DNA of 64,000 nt, from assembly GCA_030180135.1 (NCBI GenBank), contig CM058230.1:23210067-23274066 (forward strand). The letters run 5' to 3'. Below, piece after piece: positions 8,351-20,604 of this stretch. The first letter of the stretch is position 1, and every line of letters starts with the position of its first letter. The stretch is from Orychophragmus violaceus (Eukaryota; Streptophyta; Magnoliopsida; Brassicales; Brassicaceae). Position numbers and translations under genes: made by a program. The notes under the pieces were generated by a model. That model ran no database searches. It was not told the origin of the DNA and saw nothing but the letters and a program-made list of their open reading frames with translations.

Positions 8351-11300
8351 TTCCCTCCCTCTTGAAGAGGTTCTGGCCTCATAACGGTATCACCTGCACA
8401 ATAAGGAGACAAATCAGCAACATTAAAACTCGACGATATGCTCATCTCACCTGGGAGTTCCAATTGGTAGGCGTTGTCGTTGATCTTCTTTAGGACCCGG
8501 AATGGTCCATATCCTCGTGGAGCAAGCTTGGACTTCCTCTTGTTCCTGAACCGTTCGGGTCGCATGTGAACCCAAACCCAGTCGCCTGGTCTAATGTCGA
8601 CCTCCTTCCTGTGTTTGTCGGCTTGCTTCTTGTACTGCTCCGTCCTCTTTTCGATGTTTTCCTTGACCGCCTGGTGTAGCTTGGCGACGGCCTCAGCCTT
8701 GCGCTCTCCATCAAGATTGACGAACTCCAATGCTGGCAGTGGCTTCAGATCAAGTGGCGTATCTGGCTTAAATCCATAAACAACCTCAAAAGGAGACATC
8801 TTAGTAGCAGAGTGTTTGACACCATTATAAGCAAACTTAACAAAAGGAATGCAATCCAACCAATGTGATAAATTTTTACCAACCGTGGCCCTTAAGAGGG
8901 CTGAGAGAGTCCGGTTCATGACCTCGGTCTGTCCATCAGTCTGTGGATGACAAGTGGTCGAGAACAGTAGCTTGGTACCAAGCTTCCTCCACAACGTCCT
9001 CTAAAAGTGACCTAGGAAGGTCGGGTCACGGTCCGAGACGATGGTCCGTGGCAGTCCGTGCAATTTGACCACTTCTTTGAAGAAGAGATCGGCTGTCTGG
9101 GTCACATCATTCGTCTTGGCACACGGTATGAAGTGAGCCATCTTTGAAAACTGGTCGACCACAACGAAGATCGCATCCTTGTTCCTGATCTTAGGCAAAC
9201 CAAGCACAAAATCCATAGAAATATCGACCCATGGTCGGTTAAGTATAGGCAAAGCGCAAAGGTAAGTAAAGACCGTAAGGATGTGACCTGGACTTGGACT
9301 TAAGGCATGTGATGCACTTGGAGCAGAAACGCTCCGTGTCTCTCTTCTGATGTGGCCAATAGAAGTGCTCTACTAGGATACTCGGTGTCTTGTCCACGGC
9401 AAAGTGTCCCATCAGTCCTCCTCCATGGGATTCTCGGACCAGGAGCTCCCTCATCGACCCCTGAGGAATGCACAGCCGCTTGCCTCTTAACAGGAAGCCG
9501 TTATGCAAGTAGAAAGCTCCTTTCGGTCCCTTGCTACATTCCTGAAAAATTTCACCAAAATCAGGGTCAGTATCATAATCTTCTTTAATGAGTTCAAACC
9601 CCAAGACTTTGACCTCCATGGTGCTGATCAGTGTGTATCTCCTGGACAATGCATCAGCTACCACGTTCTCCTTTCCCTTCTTGTACTTGATTATGTACGG
9701 AAAGGTCTCCACGAACTCAAGCCACTTAGCGTGCCTCCTCTTCAGATTTGTCTGTCCTCTCAAATGCTTGAGCGTCTCGTGGTCGGTGTGAATAACAAAC
9801 TCCTTGGCCAGCAAGTAATGCTTCCAAGTATCCAAGGATCTAACCAACGCATACAACTCCTTGTCGTAAGTAGGGCAGTTGAGCGTGGCTCCACTTAACT
9901 TCTCGCTGAAGTAGGCGACCGGTCGCCCACCTTGCGTCAGAACAGCTCCAATCTCTAAACCTGAAGCATCACACTCAATCTCAAACGTCTTATCAAAATT
10001 AGGCAAAACCAAAATAGGAGTTTCTGAAATGCGGCCTCCTGCGACTGGCCCCATTTGAACGGGACGTCCTTCTTAATCACGACTGTGAGTGGGGCGGCCA
10101 CTGTGCTAAAATCCTTCACAAACTGTCTATAGAAGCTGGCTAAACCGTGGAAACTCCTGACGTGGCCGATCGTGGTCGGGGTCGGCCACTCCTCAATAGC
10201 TTTGATCTTTTCTTGGTCAACCTGTAAGCCCTGCGAACTCACAACAAAACCTAAAAAGACAAGCTTATCAGTGCAGAAGGTGCACTTCTTGAGGTTCACA
10301 TAAAGACCCTCCTTTCGAAGAGTATCTATTACTTTCTCAAGGTGCACCAGATGATCAACAAAACAGCGACTATAGATCAAAATATCATCGAAGTAAACAA
10401 CGACAAACTTACTGATGTAGGCCCTCAAGACCTGGTTCATGAGGCGCATGAACGTACTGGGCGCCAAATGGCATGACCAGCCACTCGTAGAGGCCCTGCT
10501 TAGTCTTGAAAGCCGTCTTCCACTCGTCGCCTTCCTTCATTCGAACCTGTTGGTACCCACTGCATATATCGATCTTAGAGAACACGGTCGCTCCGTGTAG
10601 CTCGTCCAACATATCATCCAGCCGTGGTATGGGATGTTGGTACTTGATGGTGATGTTGTTGGTGGCCCGACAGTCGACACACATCCTCCAAGACCCGTCT
10701 TTCTTAGGAACCAACAAGACTGGTACCGCACACGGGCTGAGACTCTCGCAAATGTAACCCTTGGACATGAGGTCCTGCACTTGTTTCTCCAGCTCCTTGG
10801 CCTCGGTCGGGTTCACTCGATATGCAGGCCGGTTGGGCAGAGCCGCTCCTGGCACGAGATCGATCTGATTCTCAATGCCTCGTATGGGCGGTAGGCCGGC
10901 TGGTATCTCGTCCGGAAAGACATCCTTAAACCTGTCCAACAAAGAAACAACTTCCCGGGGAAGCTCAACATCGTCTGAACACGAATGTAAAGCCTCCCTG
11001 AAGACCATTAGTAGCACCTGCGTGTTCTGATCAATAGATCTAGAAACAGAATGTGAAGAAATAATTAAATTGGTCTTACGGCTCTTCTTATCCTTGGCAA
11101 GGTGTAGTTTCATCTCATGCACTTCCTGCGGCGTAAGAGGCGCGAGCTGATACTTTCGCTTGTCGTGCATGAACGAGTAGTGATTGGTCCGCCCGTTGTG
11201 CAAGGACTCCTTGTCGAACTGCCACGGTCGGCCGAGTAATAAGTGTCCAACCTGCATAGGAACCACGTCGCATACTACCTGATCGTGATATCGCCCAATG

Positions 11301-12829
11301 GTGAAAGGTACGGTTACTTGATCTGCGATCCGGATCTCCGTGTCATTGTTCAGCCACCGAAGTCGGTACGGTCGCGGGTGCTTAGTCACTTTCAGACCGA
11401 GTTTATCAACCATGTTCCTGCTGGCCACATTAGTACAAGAACCACCATCAATAATAAGACTACATACCTTGCTGTTCACGGTACAACGAGTGTGGAAGAT
11501 GTTCTCGCGTTGAACCATCTCGGGATCAATAAGAGCACTGAGAGCTCTCCTGATCACTAATAGCTCTCCAGAGTCAGGATACTCTATGGGTGTCCCTGTG
11601 TCAAGTCCCTCCATGTCTTCATCCTCCTGTTCATCCTGAGACTCGTACTCACCGGCTTCGTTCAAGATCATGACTCTCCGGTTTGGACAGTCTCGAGACA
11701 TATGTCCTTTACCCTGACACTTAAAACACGTGATATCTCTAGAACGGGATGTACTAGTAAACTTACCTGGGTCTGGTCGGTTGGGCTTAGACGTCTCAAT
11801 GGTCGGCTTCTTGAACCTGGACTCGACCTCAACCGACTTACCTTTGTCAACAGGCCGTGGAGCTGGTGCAGTCCAAGGCGTGTTGGTCCTAGGCCGGGTT
11901 GTGGTCGCTGAATTCCGCTTGTTGTGATGCTCAACCTGTATACACAAGTGCAACAACTTGGGCATATCGTGATAAGGGTGAATTTCTACCTTTCTAGCGA
12001 TCCTCTCATTCAGTCCGTCCACGAACTGGGCCATCAGAGTCTCTTCTGAGTCGTCTAGCTCAAGCCTATTCCGCAATTTCTAGAACTCCTCGAAGTACTC
12101 TTCCACCGTCTTAGTTCACTGCATCAATTTACGAAAACGTTTCTGCAAATCTCTGTGGAAATGGACAAGAACATACCTTCGCCGTAACTGGAACTTCATG
12201 TCAGTCCACGTAGCGATCGGTTCTTACCGATGGCGCCTTCGTTCCGCAGCGTCCCGATCCCACCATGATAGTGAATGTCCTATGAACTGGGCCACTTCTA
12301 AAGATATCTTCCTGGCTTCGGGATATCCGTAATGGTCGAAGATGTGCTCCATCCTCCGCTCCCAGTCTAGATATGCCTCCGGGTCCACTTTTCCTGCAAA
12401 AGTAGGCGGCTTTAGTTTGATATCATTAGGATAAGGATGTTGTACCTCCTGTTCTCGTATGCGTCCTCTGTGAATAGGGTCACGCTGGTATGGTGGTCGA
12501 GGCGAGTGGTGTCCATCCTCAAACTCGTCCGTATCATCGTCCAAGTCATCCAGTCGGACGTCCTGGAAGCGTCCGGGTCGCTCAACTCGTCCATGGTGCT
12601 GGTATGGTCGACGTTGCTGGTAGTTCTGAGGGCGTGGGGCCTCTGGCCCGTGCTGATGCTCTCCTGGCCGAGGATGAAAGACACCGGGCCGAGGTTGCTG
12701 ATCTTCCGGCCGAGGCTGATGATCGTCGGGGCGCTCCAAACGGTCCAGTCGGGCTCCAATCGTCTGGATAGCAGCTAGGATCTGAGTGAGGTCAGTTGGA
12801 GCGCCTTGCTGGTTTTGTTCGTCCGCCAT
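7972..12829 (-). pseudogene. Gypsy gag-pol polyprotein with nonsense and frameshift mutations
   Basis: Domains in order on the minus strand: a Pro/His-rich, acidic gag N-terminus (from MADEQNQQGAPTDL at 12829); gag core; zinc knuckle CFKCQGKGHMSRDC (about 11700-11745); protease with LIIDGGSCTN; reverse transcriptase with YFDD at 10384-10395; RNase H with ECDASG and HTDHETLK; HHCC integrase finger; integrase core; and a C-terminal tail running 379 nt into the LTR. Breaks seen directly: TAA at 12224-12226, TGA at 12116-12118, TAG at 12080-12082, a stop at 9001-9003, and frame changes near 10450, 10025 and 9245. The element cannot supply its own enzymes. Opposite-strand open frames here are shadows. 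Confidence 0.9.
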
Positions 12830-13536
12830 TACTCTCTGTGCACTTAAACAAACAGATCAAACGCACCAAAGAAGAGAAACGAGCATAACAAAAAGGAAAC
12901 GAACAAATGCAAACCAATCGGAAAGAGAACAAGGCAATGAAAAATCTTTTTTTTTTTTTGAATAATGAACTGAAAGTAAACACGAAAACAAAACAAGAAT
13001 GAAAAGCTCACTTAAATCAGATTAGTAACCAAGCAAACAGACCGCACTACTCAAAGCACAATCAAGACGAGCAAAGAACAAAAACAGCCAGTTTTCTCTT
13101 TTAAAATCCTATCAACCGAATTATTTTTTTTTTTTAAACTAAAGACTATAAAAGGAAAGAGCTAAACCGGGATTTAATGAAAGATACTAACCCAAATTAA
13201 ACCAAGTTCAGATCAGATTAAACCGCAAAAAATCAAAGAACCCTAGCTCTCTCTCTAAACTCACGGCCGCAAATGATCTCCAACCTAGCACTCGAGTTTC
13301 TAATCAGATTCCTTTTAGTTCTCAGCTAAATTCAATCAGAACAGGAGCAATGAAACAAGAAAGCAGCAAGCAAGCAAGCAAGAGGTTCTGGTTCTAAAAG
13401 AAACTACTCGGCAGAGAAGTAAAAGAGAGCTAACAACTAGATTTTTTTTTTAATTTTTGGTTGAGAGAAGAACAAAGCAAACCACAACTGAAACTAACAA
13501 AGGAGAAGGAATAACCAGACTGGTCAGGAGCCTTTA

Positions 13537-13548
13537 GCTCTGATACCA
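13537..13548 (-). other. Primer-binding site of the full gypsy copy
   Basis: TGGTATCAGAGC on the minus strand, 2 nt after the end of the right-hand LTR; complementary to initiator tRNA-Met. Confidence 0.85.
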
Positions 13549-13550
13549 GA

Positions 13551-14480
13551 TGATGTGAGATGGTGTGGATGGTAGAGAGAGAGATGGACCGAGAATGGTT
13601 GTTGGCCGGCCGAGAGTGAACAGCTAGCGCGGGTGGTGATCGAATGGTACGAGAAGCTGGCCGATGGCACTCTCTTCTCGTCAAGGAATGATTGAGCGAT
13701 GGTTTGTGAGCTACTGAATCTGTGGAACACTTAGGATGATCGAGGCAGCAAGCAAAAGCCAAGAAATCTACTCTTCAAAGGGGCAGCCGTGCAGAGAAGG
13801 AGATAGATCGAGAAACCTTAGGGTTTTTCATGGTTTAAACTTGCTTAATGTTTTATAAAACCAAAAGAGTGTTTAAGTAATACAACTGGAAACAAATGGG
13901 CCAAAAGAAACATAGGCCATCGAAAATTTCTAAAAAAAAAAGAGAAATAAGACTTAAAAACGAAAAAGGAAAGTCTTGGTCGAAAATAGATAAAAGGCCG
14001 GTCTGTCTCTCTAATGAATGTGCCTCGGATCACCTCGTTAAAAACCTTGTGAAGAAAACCCATTTGGGACAAAACTTCACAAGGGAAAAAGAGTATGATC
14101 TTTATCCCAGAGGCAGACCGGTCAAAGAATCATCTGGCTCGATGCAGAAGATCATGGTCGGTCCGTGCGTCCGGAGTATGGGCCATGGCGTGGTCTCCTC
14201 AAATGGGCTGTCAGCTTCGGTATGGATCATCCTCCAGGCCAACTGGTTCAGGACAGGTTGTCCTTGGTCGAGATGGCCTAGCTGGGTCGTGATGTCTTCT
14301 AGGCTTGTCCTCGAGATCAACTGCTCCATGGCATTGTTGAATTCGGCTTGTATCTGTCGCTGTCCCGAACGCGTCCTTGGTACATCTCGCATAGTCGGGA
14401 ACAAGTCGGTCAGCTTCTTGGTAGAGCCTGGTCCGTCTTGTTCGTCCAACTCAGTGTCGGCCAAGCTGATGTCCTCATCA
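13551..14480 (-). repeat. Gypsy LTR (5' LTR)
   Basis: 930 bp, TGATGAGGACATC at the element's start and CATCA at its end. Homology with the left LTR stops precisely at 14480, next to unrelated GC-rich DNA. It carries an untranslated copy of the Pol C-terminal 120 codons (14464-14102, still open). Confidence 0.85.
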
Positions 14481-15302
14481 CCCTATATCTTTGTCTTCCT
14501 TCTGCCGCCGCCGGCCTTCTGCCGCGGTGGCTCATCCCAACTTTTGCATGGCCTCGACTCTTCATCGTGGCCATGAACCCATTTTTCGGCTTTAGTGGTG
14601 CTTGCTTCTTCTTGGTGGGTCATTGAGTGGCGCGTCAATGGTGTCTGGACTTCTCTCGACGGTTCTTGAGGATGAGATCTCGTCGGCTTTCTCTCCCCTC
14701 CTCTCTCTTTCTCTTTGGTGGTTGCTCTGTTCTTGCATGTCTCGGATCTGGCGGTTTTGTGCTCTAGTTGTGGCGGTGCGGTGGCAGAGCTTGAGCTCTC
14801 AGTGAAGGACTCCACCGGATGTCTCTCTTGAGGCGATTTCCGCATGGGGACAACGGCTTTTTCCGATATAGAGTTTTCCTGGCGGTTTCTATCTCCGAGC
14901 AGTTTCTTTCCCCCGTGGCTGTCTCCGTCTCTTCCATGCAGTTTGGCTTTTCTTCCGTTCGGTTCTTCTCGGGGTGTAAGGGCTTGGCTGCTCTCTGGTA
15001 AGTTTGGTCACGGTGGTGGTTATGTTCCACTGTGAAGGCGATAGCTCATGTTTCGCGCCTTCTTCTTTGTCACCCTCTCGCGGCGGCGCTCCTCTGTGGT
15101 TTGTTGTTTCTGTCTTCGGCGGTGGTTTCTGTGTCGTCGGAGGTCAGCGAGGTGGAAGGCTTCTACGCCGCAGTGTCTGCGCTTCGGCGGCGGCTGCCCC
15201 CTTGAAACTTCTTTCGCGCGGTGGCCGATCTCCTCCGCTCCGGCGTCTGCGCTTCGGCGTCGGCCGGGCCGATTAGATTGGTGGCTAGGTTTAGGGTAGG
15301 GT
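14481..15302 (+). other. GC-rich exon-like or LINE-leader-like segment, origin unknown
   Basis: This stretch is unlike its neighbours: GC- and CT-rich, with runs of TTCTCT, GGCGGT and CGGCGGCG. It resembles the leader regions of Brassicaceae LINEs or a 5' UTR exon. A consensus splice donor (CTG then GTAAGT) lies at about 14996-15004. No convincing protein is encoded. Its last ~230 bp (15072-15302) recur at 29232-29463, in both cases ending AGGGT immediately before an LTR of the large pol-less element. Confidence 0.45.
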
Positions 15303-18300
15303 TGTGATACCCTGTATCCAAAATACGGTCAACGGGCAGAAGAAAGGTCAACAGGGGCAAAATGGTAATTTTGCCAAACCCAGGGGCAAAATGGTAATTT
15401 TTTCCAAAGTTCGAGACGGAAGACGTGACGGGTCAAATGTTCTCTTTTTTAAATCATAAAAAACATTTACAAGATCAAAATTCGAAGAAACAGAGCGGAT
15501 ACGTGTTTTTCGGCTTATCGGGTGAAAACCGAGCAAAACCGAGAAAACTTCGGAAATTCATAACCGGAGCTAGGAAACTCCAAACGGGATGATTCAAATT
15601 GCTAAATTCATCTATAAGCAAGGAGAATAAGTTTATGGAGGTTTGGAGATTTATGGGAACCGTCGGGTATTTACTAAAACAATTATCGGGAAAATGAGCA
15701 AACCGAGCATAAGTGATTAAGGGGATTAAGGGGAAGATTAAGGGATTAAGAGATGATTAACTGGCTCAGATGCACACCAAGATGACAAGTGTCTTCTCCC
15801 TGTAGGCGCCACCCAACCATTGTGCATGCATTGCATGAAAAAGGATTCATGCATCAAAAGAGTACAATGCATCACATCAGCTTTTGTTGTGCAAAGAATC
15901 TCTATCTCTCCTCACTCTCGAGCTCTCTCTTCTCTCTTCCAGATTCATCAGCTTCAACCTTTTTCTCCAGAGAAGTCGTCTAGCTCCTTGAATCTTCAAG
16001 CATCTTCTTCATATGTTCAAGATGTTCTTCATGCCTTGGTGAGCAAGAAAGGGCATAACTTCTTCATCCTAGATCTAAATCCTTCTCTGCAAAGCCCAGT
16101 GGCTTCATCTCGTCCTCCTATTCAAGTTCCAGCCAGCCACCGTCGCCTTCGCCGGAGCTCGCCGGAAATCAGCAAAGAAGCAGTCGCCGGTTAGGGTTTG
16201 AAGGGTTACTCTCTCTCCTCAACTTATTTCAAGGATTCAAGGCCATGGAGGGGTAGATCTAGTCAAGAGGAGCAGATTGGTGGGTGAAAGATATTCTGAT
16301 TCACCGGAGAAAGCCATCGCCGCCGCGGTCAACGCCGGAGCCGCCGCGGTCAACGCCGGAGGACTCGCCGAAAAACCTCCTTTCGCCGTCAAATCTTCAA
16401 GCGGCTCTTCAAGGGTGAAATGGGGATGCATTGGAGTCGGTTTGGTCTTGGTTCAGTGGAAGAACCGGTCTAGTCAAACCGGTTAAGCCTCGGTCAACGC
16501 CGGTCAACGGTTTGACCAAAACCGGTTTAACTAAACTGGTTGATTTGGAGTTGGTTTGGTTCAATTGGTGGTCCAGTGGGTCAAGGGGGTAAACCGGAAG
16601 TGGTCAACGGTCAACCGGGTTAAAGTCAACGGTCGGTCAACGCCGGTCAACGGCCGGTCAACACCGTGGTCAACGCCGGTCAACGCGTTGACTACGGCCG
16701 GTTTGTGTGTGCGGTTCATGTGCGGGTGTTCGTGGAGTTTCGGGAGTTTGTGTTCGGGTATTCAGAATATTCGGGTTTCGTTCGGATCTCGGGAAGCCGT
16801 ATCTGCATCTGGTCCGCCGTTCCGCGAAATCACTGTGAGTCGGCTCAAACACCGTAGCATACATATAGATCGATAAATGGGAAACCGTAGAGATAGGAAT
16901 GCATACCCGTTTGTGATGAATTGACTTGAGTTGAGAAATGATTGATTGACTTAACATTAAACCGGCTAGGGTTAAAGAAGCATGCTAGACTTAAAACGGA
17001 TTAAACCTGTTGAGTGCCGTTAGGTTGATAGTGACATTGCGTGATGCATACATATAGTCGTGGCATGAGTAGGACCGTATATGCATATATAAGTAAGTAA
17101 AGAATGATACTAAATGAACTAATATACGGGAATTAAGACGAGTTAAAATACGGTTTAACCTTGAACACGCGTATAGAGTATGGAATGGTATCGGGGTTTC
17201 CCGAGTTAAATGAATTAAGTAATAAATGATGAGACGTCGGGGAGTGTAGTAATCCACTAGCTCTAAACCGACGAATCAATGAGTTGTTAAAAGATGATTA
17301 AGATTGGTTAAGAAAAGAGAAGTGTGTGATTGGTGAACCGTCTACGGGTTAGCAAGCGGCTAACCCAAGGTAGCGGGCGTAAATTGGTTAAAAGATGTTA
17401 GTAACCCTAATAGGCCTGTTGTGTGTTGTTTGTGTGTTGATTGCGTGGTGGTGTTGTTGTGTGGTTGTGGTTAACCTTTTGTGCAGGCCTTTAGATCGTC
17501 TCGGTGTTGGGCCGAGCGATCCTTGTTGTTACTTAACTCGGTCACGGGACCGGTTAAGTTGGGGTGCTGACTTGGTACAGTGTCGGGTCAGAGTGGTGGT
17601 GTGTGTGAGTAGACTTGCGGGATGCGGGGTTGAGTTGATTGTTGTTATTGATTGAGATTGATTGCTAGAGTCCAAGCGAGTCTGCGTGTTTACATTTCTG
17701 TACTAGGACTCTAGGGTGCATTAGATCCCGCAAGTCTAGGTGTTTGATTACGTTCTGGTACTTCCGACCCGATTGGATCCTCGGGTAGTTACCTAACAGG
17801 ACCGTAGTGATTCTGGTTATGGTGTTAACCTATGGAGTGACGTCTGTAGGTGTGTGGTCCGGAGAATACGGGGTCGCGTCCTAGGGCCGGACTGCATGGA
17901 AGCTTGGGTTATCTAGGGGTAGCCTGAGTCACCACATATCGATGGACAGAGAACGGTGTCCTAGTCGTTGTGTGGACGGCTAGGAGTCGTGGGTTAGTTA
18001 CCATATCGGTAACGGTGAAAACCCGTGGAAGTTACCAAGATCATAGGGGCCCAGCGTTGTGTTTGGTGTAGTTGATGTTGCGCGGTAGATAGATCGAATC
18101 TCAATCGGGGACATGTGCCGCAGTGCTCCCGATTTCCTCTAATCGCCTTCTCTTTCTTTTGGCAATTGATTGTGTGTGGGCTCGACACGACGTGGTAGTG
18201 CGTGATCGGCTATTTTATTATGCTTGATTGTTATTTTGGGGTTTCGGGCGGGAATCTATAGATGATAGACAGATTAGAAGCCTTAGTGGGGAGCCGATTC

Positions 18301-18410
18301 ACTGGGTGATCTTAGATCACTCATTAGACTCTTTTTGTGTTTTCAGGTTAGAAGCGACGGACGCGGGAGGTCCTCGGTGTAGCTTCGGGATGGCTTGGGG
18401 CGGGATTTTT
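15303..18410 (+). repeat. Left LTR of the pol-less element, first part (before Copia 1)
   Basis: Matches 29464-32471 with a few percent divergence and several indels. For example, about 55 bp near 17945-17995 are absent from the right LTR. The LTR continues at 26057 after the Copia insertion. Net length is about 3.5 kb, very long for a plant LTR. It holds a W-box-rich tract (16320-16690) and a 124-codon open frame (15820-16194) that is also open in the right LTR. Confidence 0.85.
16320..16690 (+). promoter_or_regulatory. Cluster of GGTCAAC (W-box core) repeats in the left LTR
   Basis: About thirteen GGTCAA motifs, plus TTGACC and TTGACT on the same strand, lie in about 370 bp, many in the context GGTCAACGCCG. 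GGTCAA is the reverse complement of TTGACC, the W-box core bound by plant WRKY factors. The tract is conserved in the right LTR. The array looks like tandem amplification of a ~10-bp unit. Regulatory function is inferred. Confidence 0.5.
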
Positions 18411-19025
18411 TGTTGGAATTATGTCCAGTAATCTCTGTACTGTCTCTAGAAAGTAAGAGTATGTCAATGATCAGACATAAGTCATATAATACTGGGGGTC
18501 ATGATGGCTTGCTAGAGTCCGCTCATGATCTATAAGTCTTGGATTTATTGCCTTTATTATATGATCCCATATGGGTCACACGCCTAAGCTAACAGGAAAC
18601 TATAAAGGAATGGTTCAGCAGAAGTACAGTAAAAGTGCCAGGCATTTACTGTACTTAGAGAAATTAAAGGGCCTGATTAAATCTAAGGGATTTAATCAGA
18701 TTGGGACTTGGGCCCAAAATCCCAAAAGAACTAGACATAAGTTTTATAAATAAAACTTAACCTAGCTCTCTCTCTCTTAACTCTCTCTGCGCCTCCCTCC
18801 TCTCTGGTCTAGCAGCCATTCTTCCTGAAGTGTGCGTGTGTGAACCTCTGGAGGAGCTGTCCCTTGGCGGTTCTGCTGATCTCTGACAATACCTCTCTAA
18901 TCCGCTGCATAAACAAGGTATTTACTGAGATCCCTTTATGATTCTGCAAAGAACCTAGATCCAATATGTTTAGTAGAGTTTAATCTGACAGAATTAAACC
19001 AGGACAAACACTAAACAATCCTTCA
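18411..19025 (+). repeat. Copia 1 5' LTR
   Basis: Starts TGTTGGAATTATGTCC and ends AATCCTTCA. A TATA box (TATAAATA, 18745-18752) is followed by a CT-rich stretch, marking the likely promoter and transcription start. Confidence 0.95.
18745..18752 (+). promoter_or_regulatory. TATA box of Copia 1 LTR
   Basis: TATAAATA followed by CT-rich DNA about 20-30 bp downstream. The identical site lies at 25765-25772 in the 3' LTR. Confidence 0.65.
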
Positions 19026-19026
19026 G

Positions 19027-19039
19027 TGGTATCAGAGCC
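19027..19039 (+). other. Copia 1 primer-binding site
   Basis: TGGTATCAGAGCC starts one base after the 5' LTR and is complementary to initiator tRNA-Met. Confidence 0.9.
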
Positions 19040-20604
19040 ATTGGTTCTATTAGGGTTTCTTGTTAGAATCATGTTTAGGTTGTTTAGAAGTGTTTGAATC
19101 AATCATTGCTTGATATAAATGATAAGAAAACACTTAAGAAACAAAAGAACTAAAACCTATAAAAAAACCCTAATCGAAAACCGCATGAACCGATCCATTT
19201 GGATTGGTATGCGTCGGAGTGTTGATCGGCAAAGGATCACACGTCCGGATCGGTACATGACGCACGGACCGATCGCTTGCTGGATCGTGTCGCGTGGTCA
19301 TTCCGATCAGCGATGAAGCGCGAGAGATGGACCGATCTGCAATGCGGATCGCATGGATCGCCTGCATCATGCGATCGCGTCCTGCTCTCGTTCCGCTCTC
19401 GTCCCGCTCTCGTCCCGATCGCACGACCCGAGCTTGCCCGATCGCGTGAAGCTTGCGCTGTCCGGATCGATGGTCACAACTTGTGCCGGTTCAGTTTGGT
19501 TTATGGTTCGGTTTAAAATAATTAAAATTTAATCGTCACGGTTTACAGACTTAATAAAAATTATTAAATCTGGTTAAACCGTGATAAGAAATCCAATGTC
19601 GTTTAAAATTGGATTTAGTGCCTAAACCAGTGGTTTTCTAATTTGATTTGGTTGGACCAAATAAATTGAGAAAATCCGGTTTAGTAAATGACCGGTTAAC
19701 AATTGTGGTTATCGTAGTAATTAATCTTGGTTAGACCAATTTTAATGAACCAGACCGGTTATGTCATTTAATTGGGCAATTGGGTTATGTCTTGGACATA
19801 GACCAATTCTTGGGCCTTGGGCCAAGAAGTTAAAACAATTGGGCCTGTTATTTGAGTCTCTTCTTCAGATTTAATTTAAAATTTTATTTAATAATTAAAA
19901 TTCGATTTTAAATTAATTTGTTTCCAAAATATTAAATTAGAAAGTTTCTTGGAATAGAAGTTTCTAGATTTGCATGTTTTGGATATTTAGGAAATTTCTA
20001 TAGTTAGAAAGTTTCCAATTTTAGGAAGTTTCCAATTATGAAAGTTTCCAAAAACAGAAGGTTTCCCAAAATGGAAAGTTTCCCAAAATAGTAATCTTCT
20101 ATTTTGGGATGAGATTTTAAGAAAACCTATAAACCTCAAATAATATCAAGCGTTGGATGTCTTGTCCAGTCTATGTCAGCTGTTGAAACCCATTCAATTG
20201 TACACATGGCCTTACAGTGTGAGGGTGTCTATCTTTTGCGTGGGCAAGACAGTTTGTGATTCATTAATGTCATTGGGAGTCCCAGACATTAGTGATTACA
20301 TGACTGTATAGTCTGGTTTTCTTGACTAGGCCATCGGGAGTCCCGGGCCTTGAGACATCAGAGTGGATTGGGCCTCGGGCCCAGATTCACAACCAAGAGT
20401 TATATCACGGATATAATTAGCCGAGATAGGGCTTACCGATATAAGCTAAGGTTGGGTGACGGCCAGTGGCCCACTTTGATCTTAGTTATATGTGGATCTT
20501 GGAATCATTATATTCTTTTGAGGGTAACTAATGTTATTGAATATAATGCGAGATTAATCATATTGAACATATTAACTAAAATCCTTTTATCTTAAATTTC
20601 AGCA
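19040..20604 (+). other. Copia 1 long untranslated leader
   Basis: About 1.57 kb with no sustained open frame. The first part contains a cluster of GATCG/CGATC-rich sequence (19190-19470), the rest is AT-rich. It is homologous in layout and partly in sequence to the leaders of Copia 2 and Copia 3, for example the ATCGGGAGTCCCGGGCC-type motif near 20333-20350. Confidence 0.7.

Larger units (their letters stand above)
6603..14480 (-). mobile_element. Ty3/gypsy chromovirus (CRM-like), tandem LTR arrangement, decayed
   Basis: In element direction (right to left) the order is LTR 14480-13551, primer site, leader, gag-pol 12829-7972, LTR 8350-7422, then a second primer site, leader and first gag codons, cut off at about 6603. 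The LTRs begin TGATG and end CATCA, with a purine-rich tract (AAGAGGGAGGGAA) directly before the second LTR. By eye the two LTRs differ at roughly 4% of positions, clearly more than the Copia LTRs in this window. The pol frame runs into the LTR, a feature known for CRM-clade centromeric retrotransposons. I see no classical chromodomain. The clade call is tentative; the gypsy call is firm from the RT, RNase H, integrase order. Confidence 0.85.

Noticed and set aside
8012..8365. Plus-strand open frames across the gypsy element (also around 9352-9898, 10634-10894, 13896-14626)
   Set aside because: They lie opposite clear pol or LTR sequence and encode nothing recognisable; shadows of the minus-strand gene.
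14483..15030. Protein-coding gene in the GC-rich island
   Set aside because: Several short frames on both strands, none with a recognisable domain or convincing start; composition alone explains the openness.
15286..15302. Telomeric repeat (GGTTTAGGGTAGGGT)
   Set aside because: Only one full TTTAGGG unit; it is insertion-flank sequence, duplicated at 29449-29463, not a telomere array.
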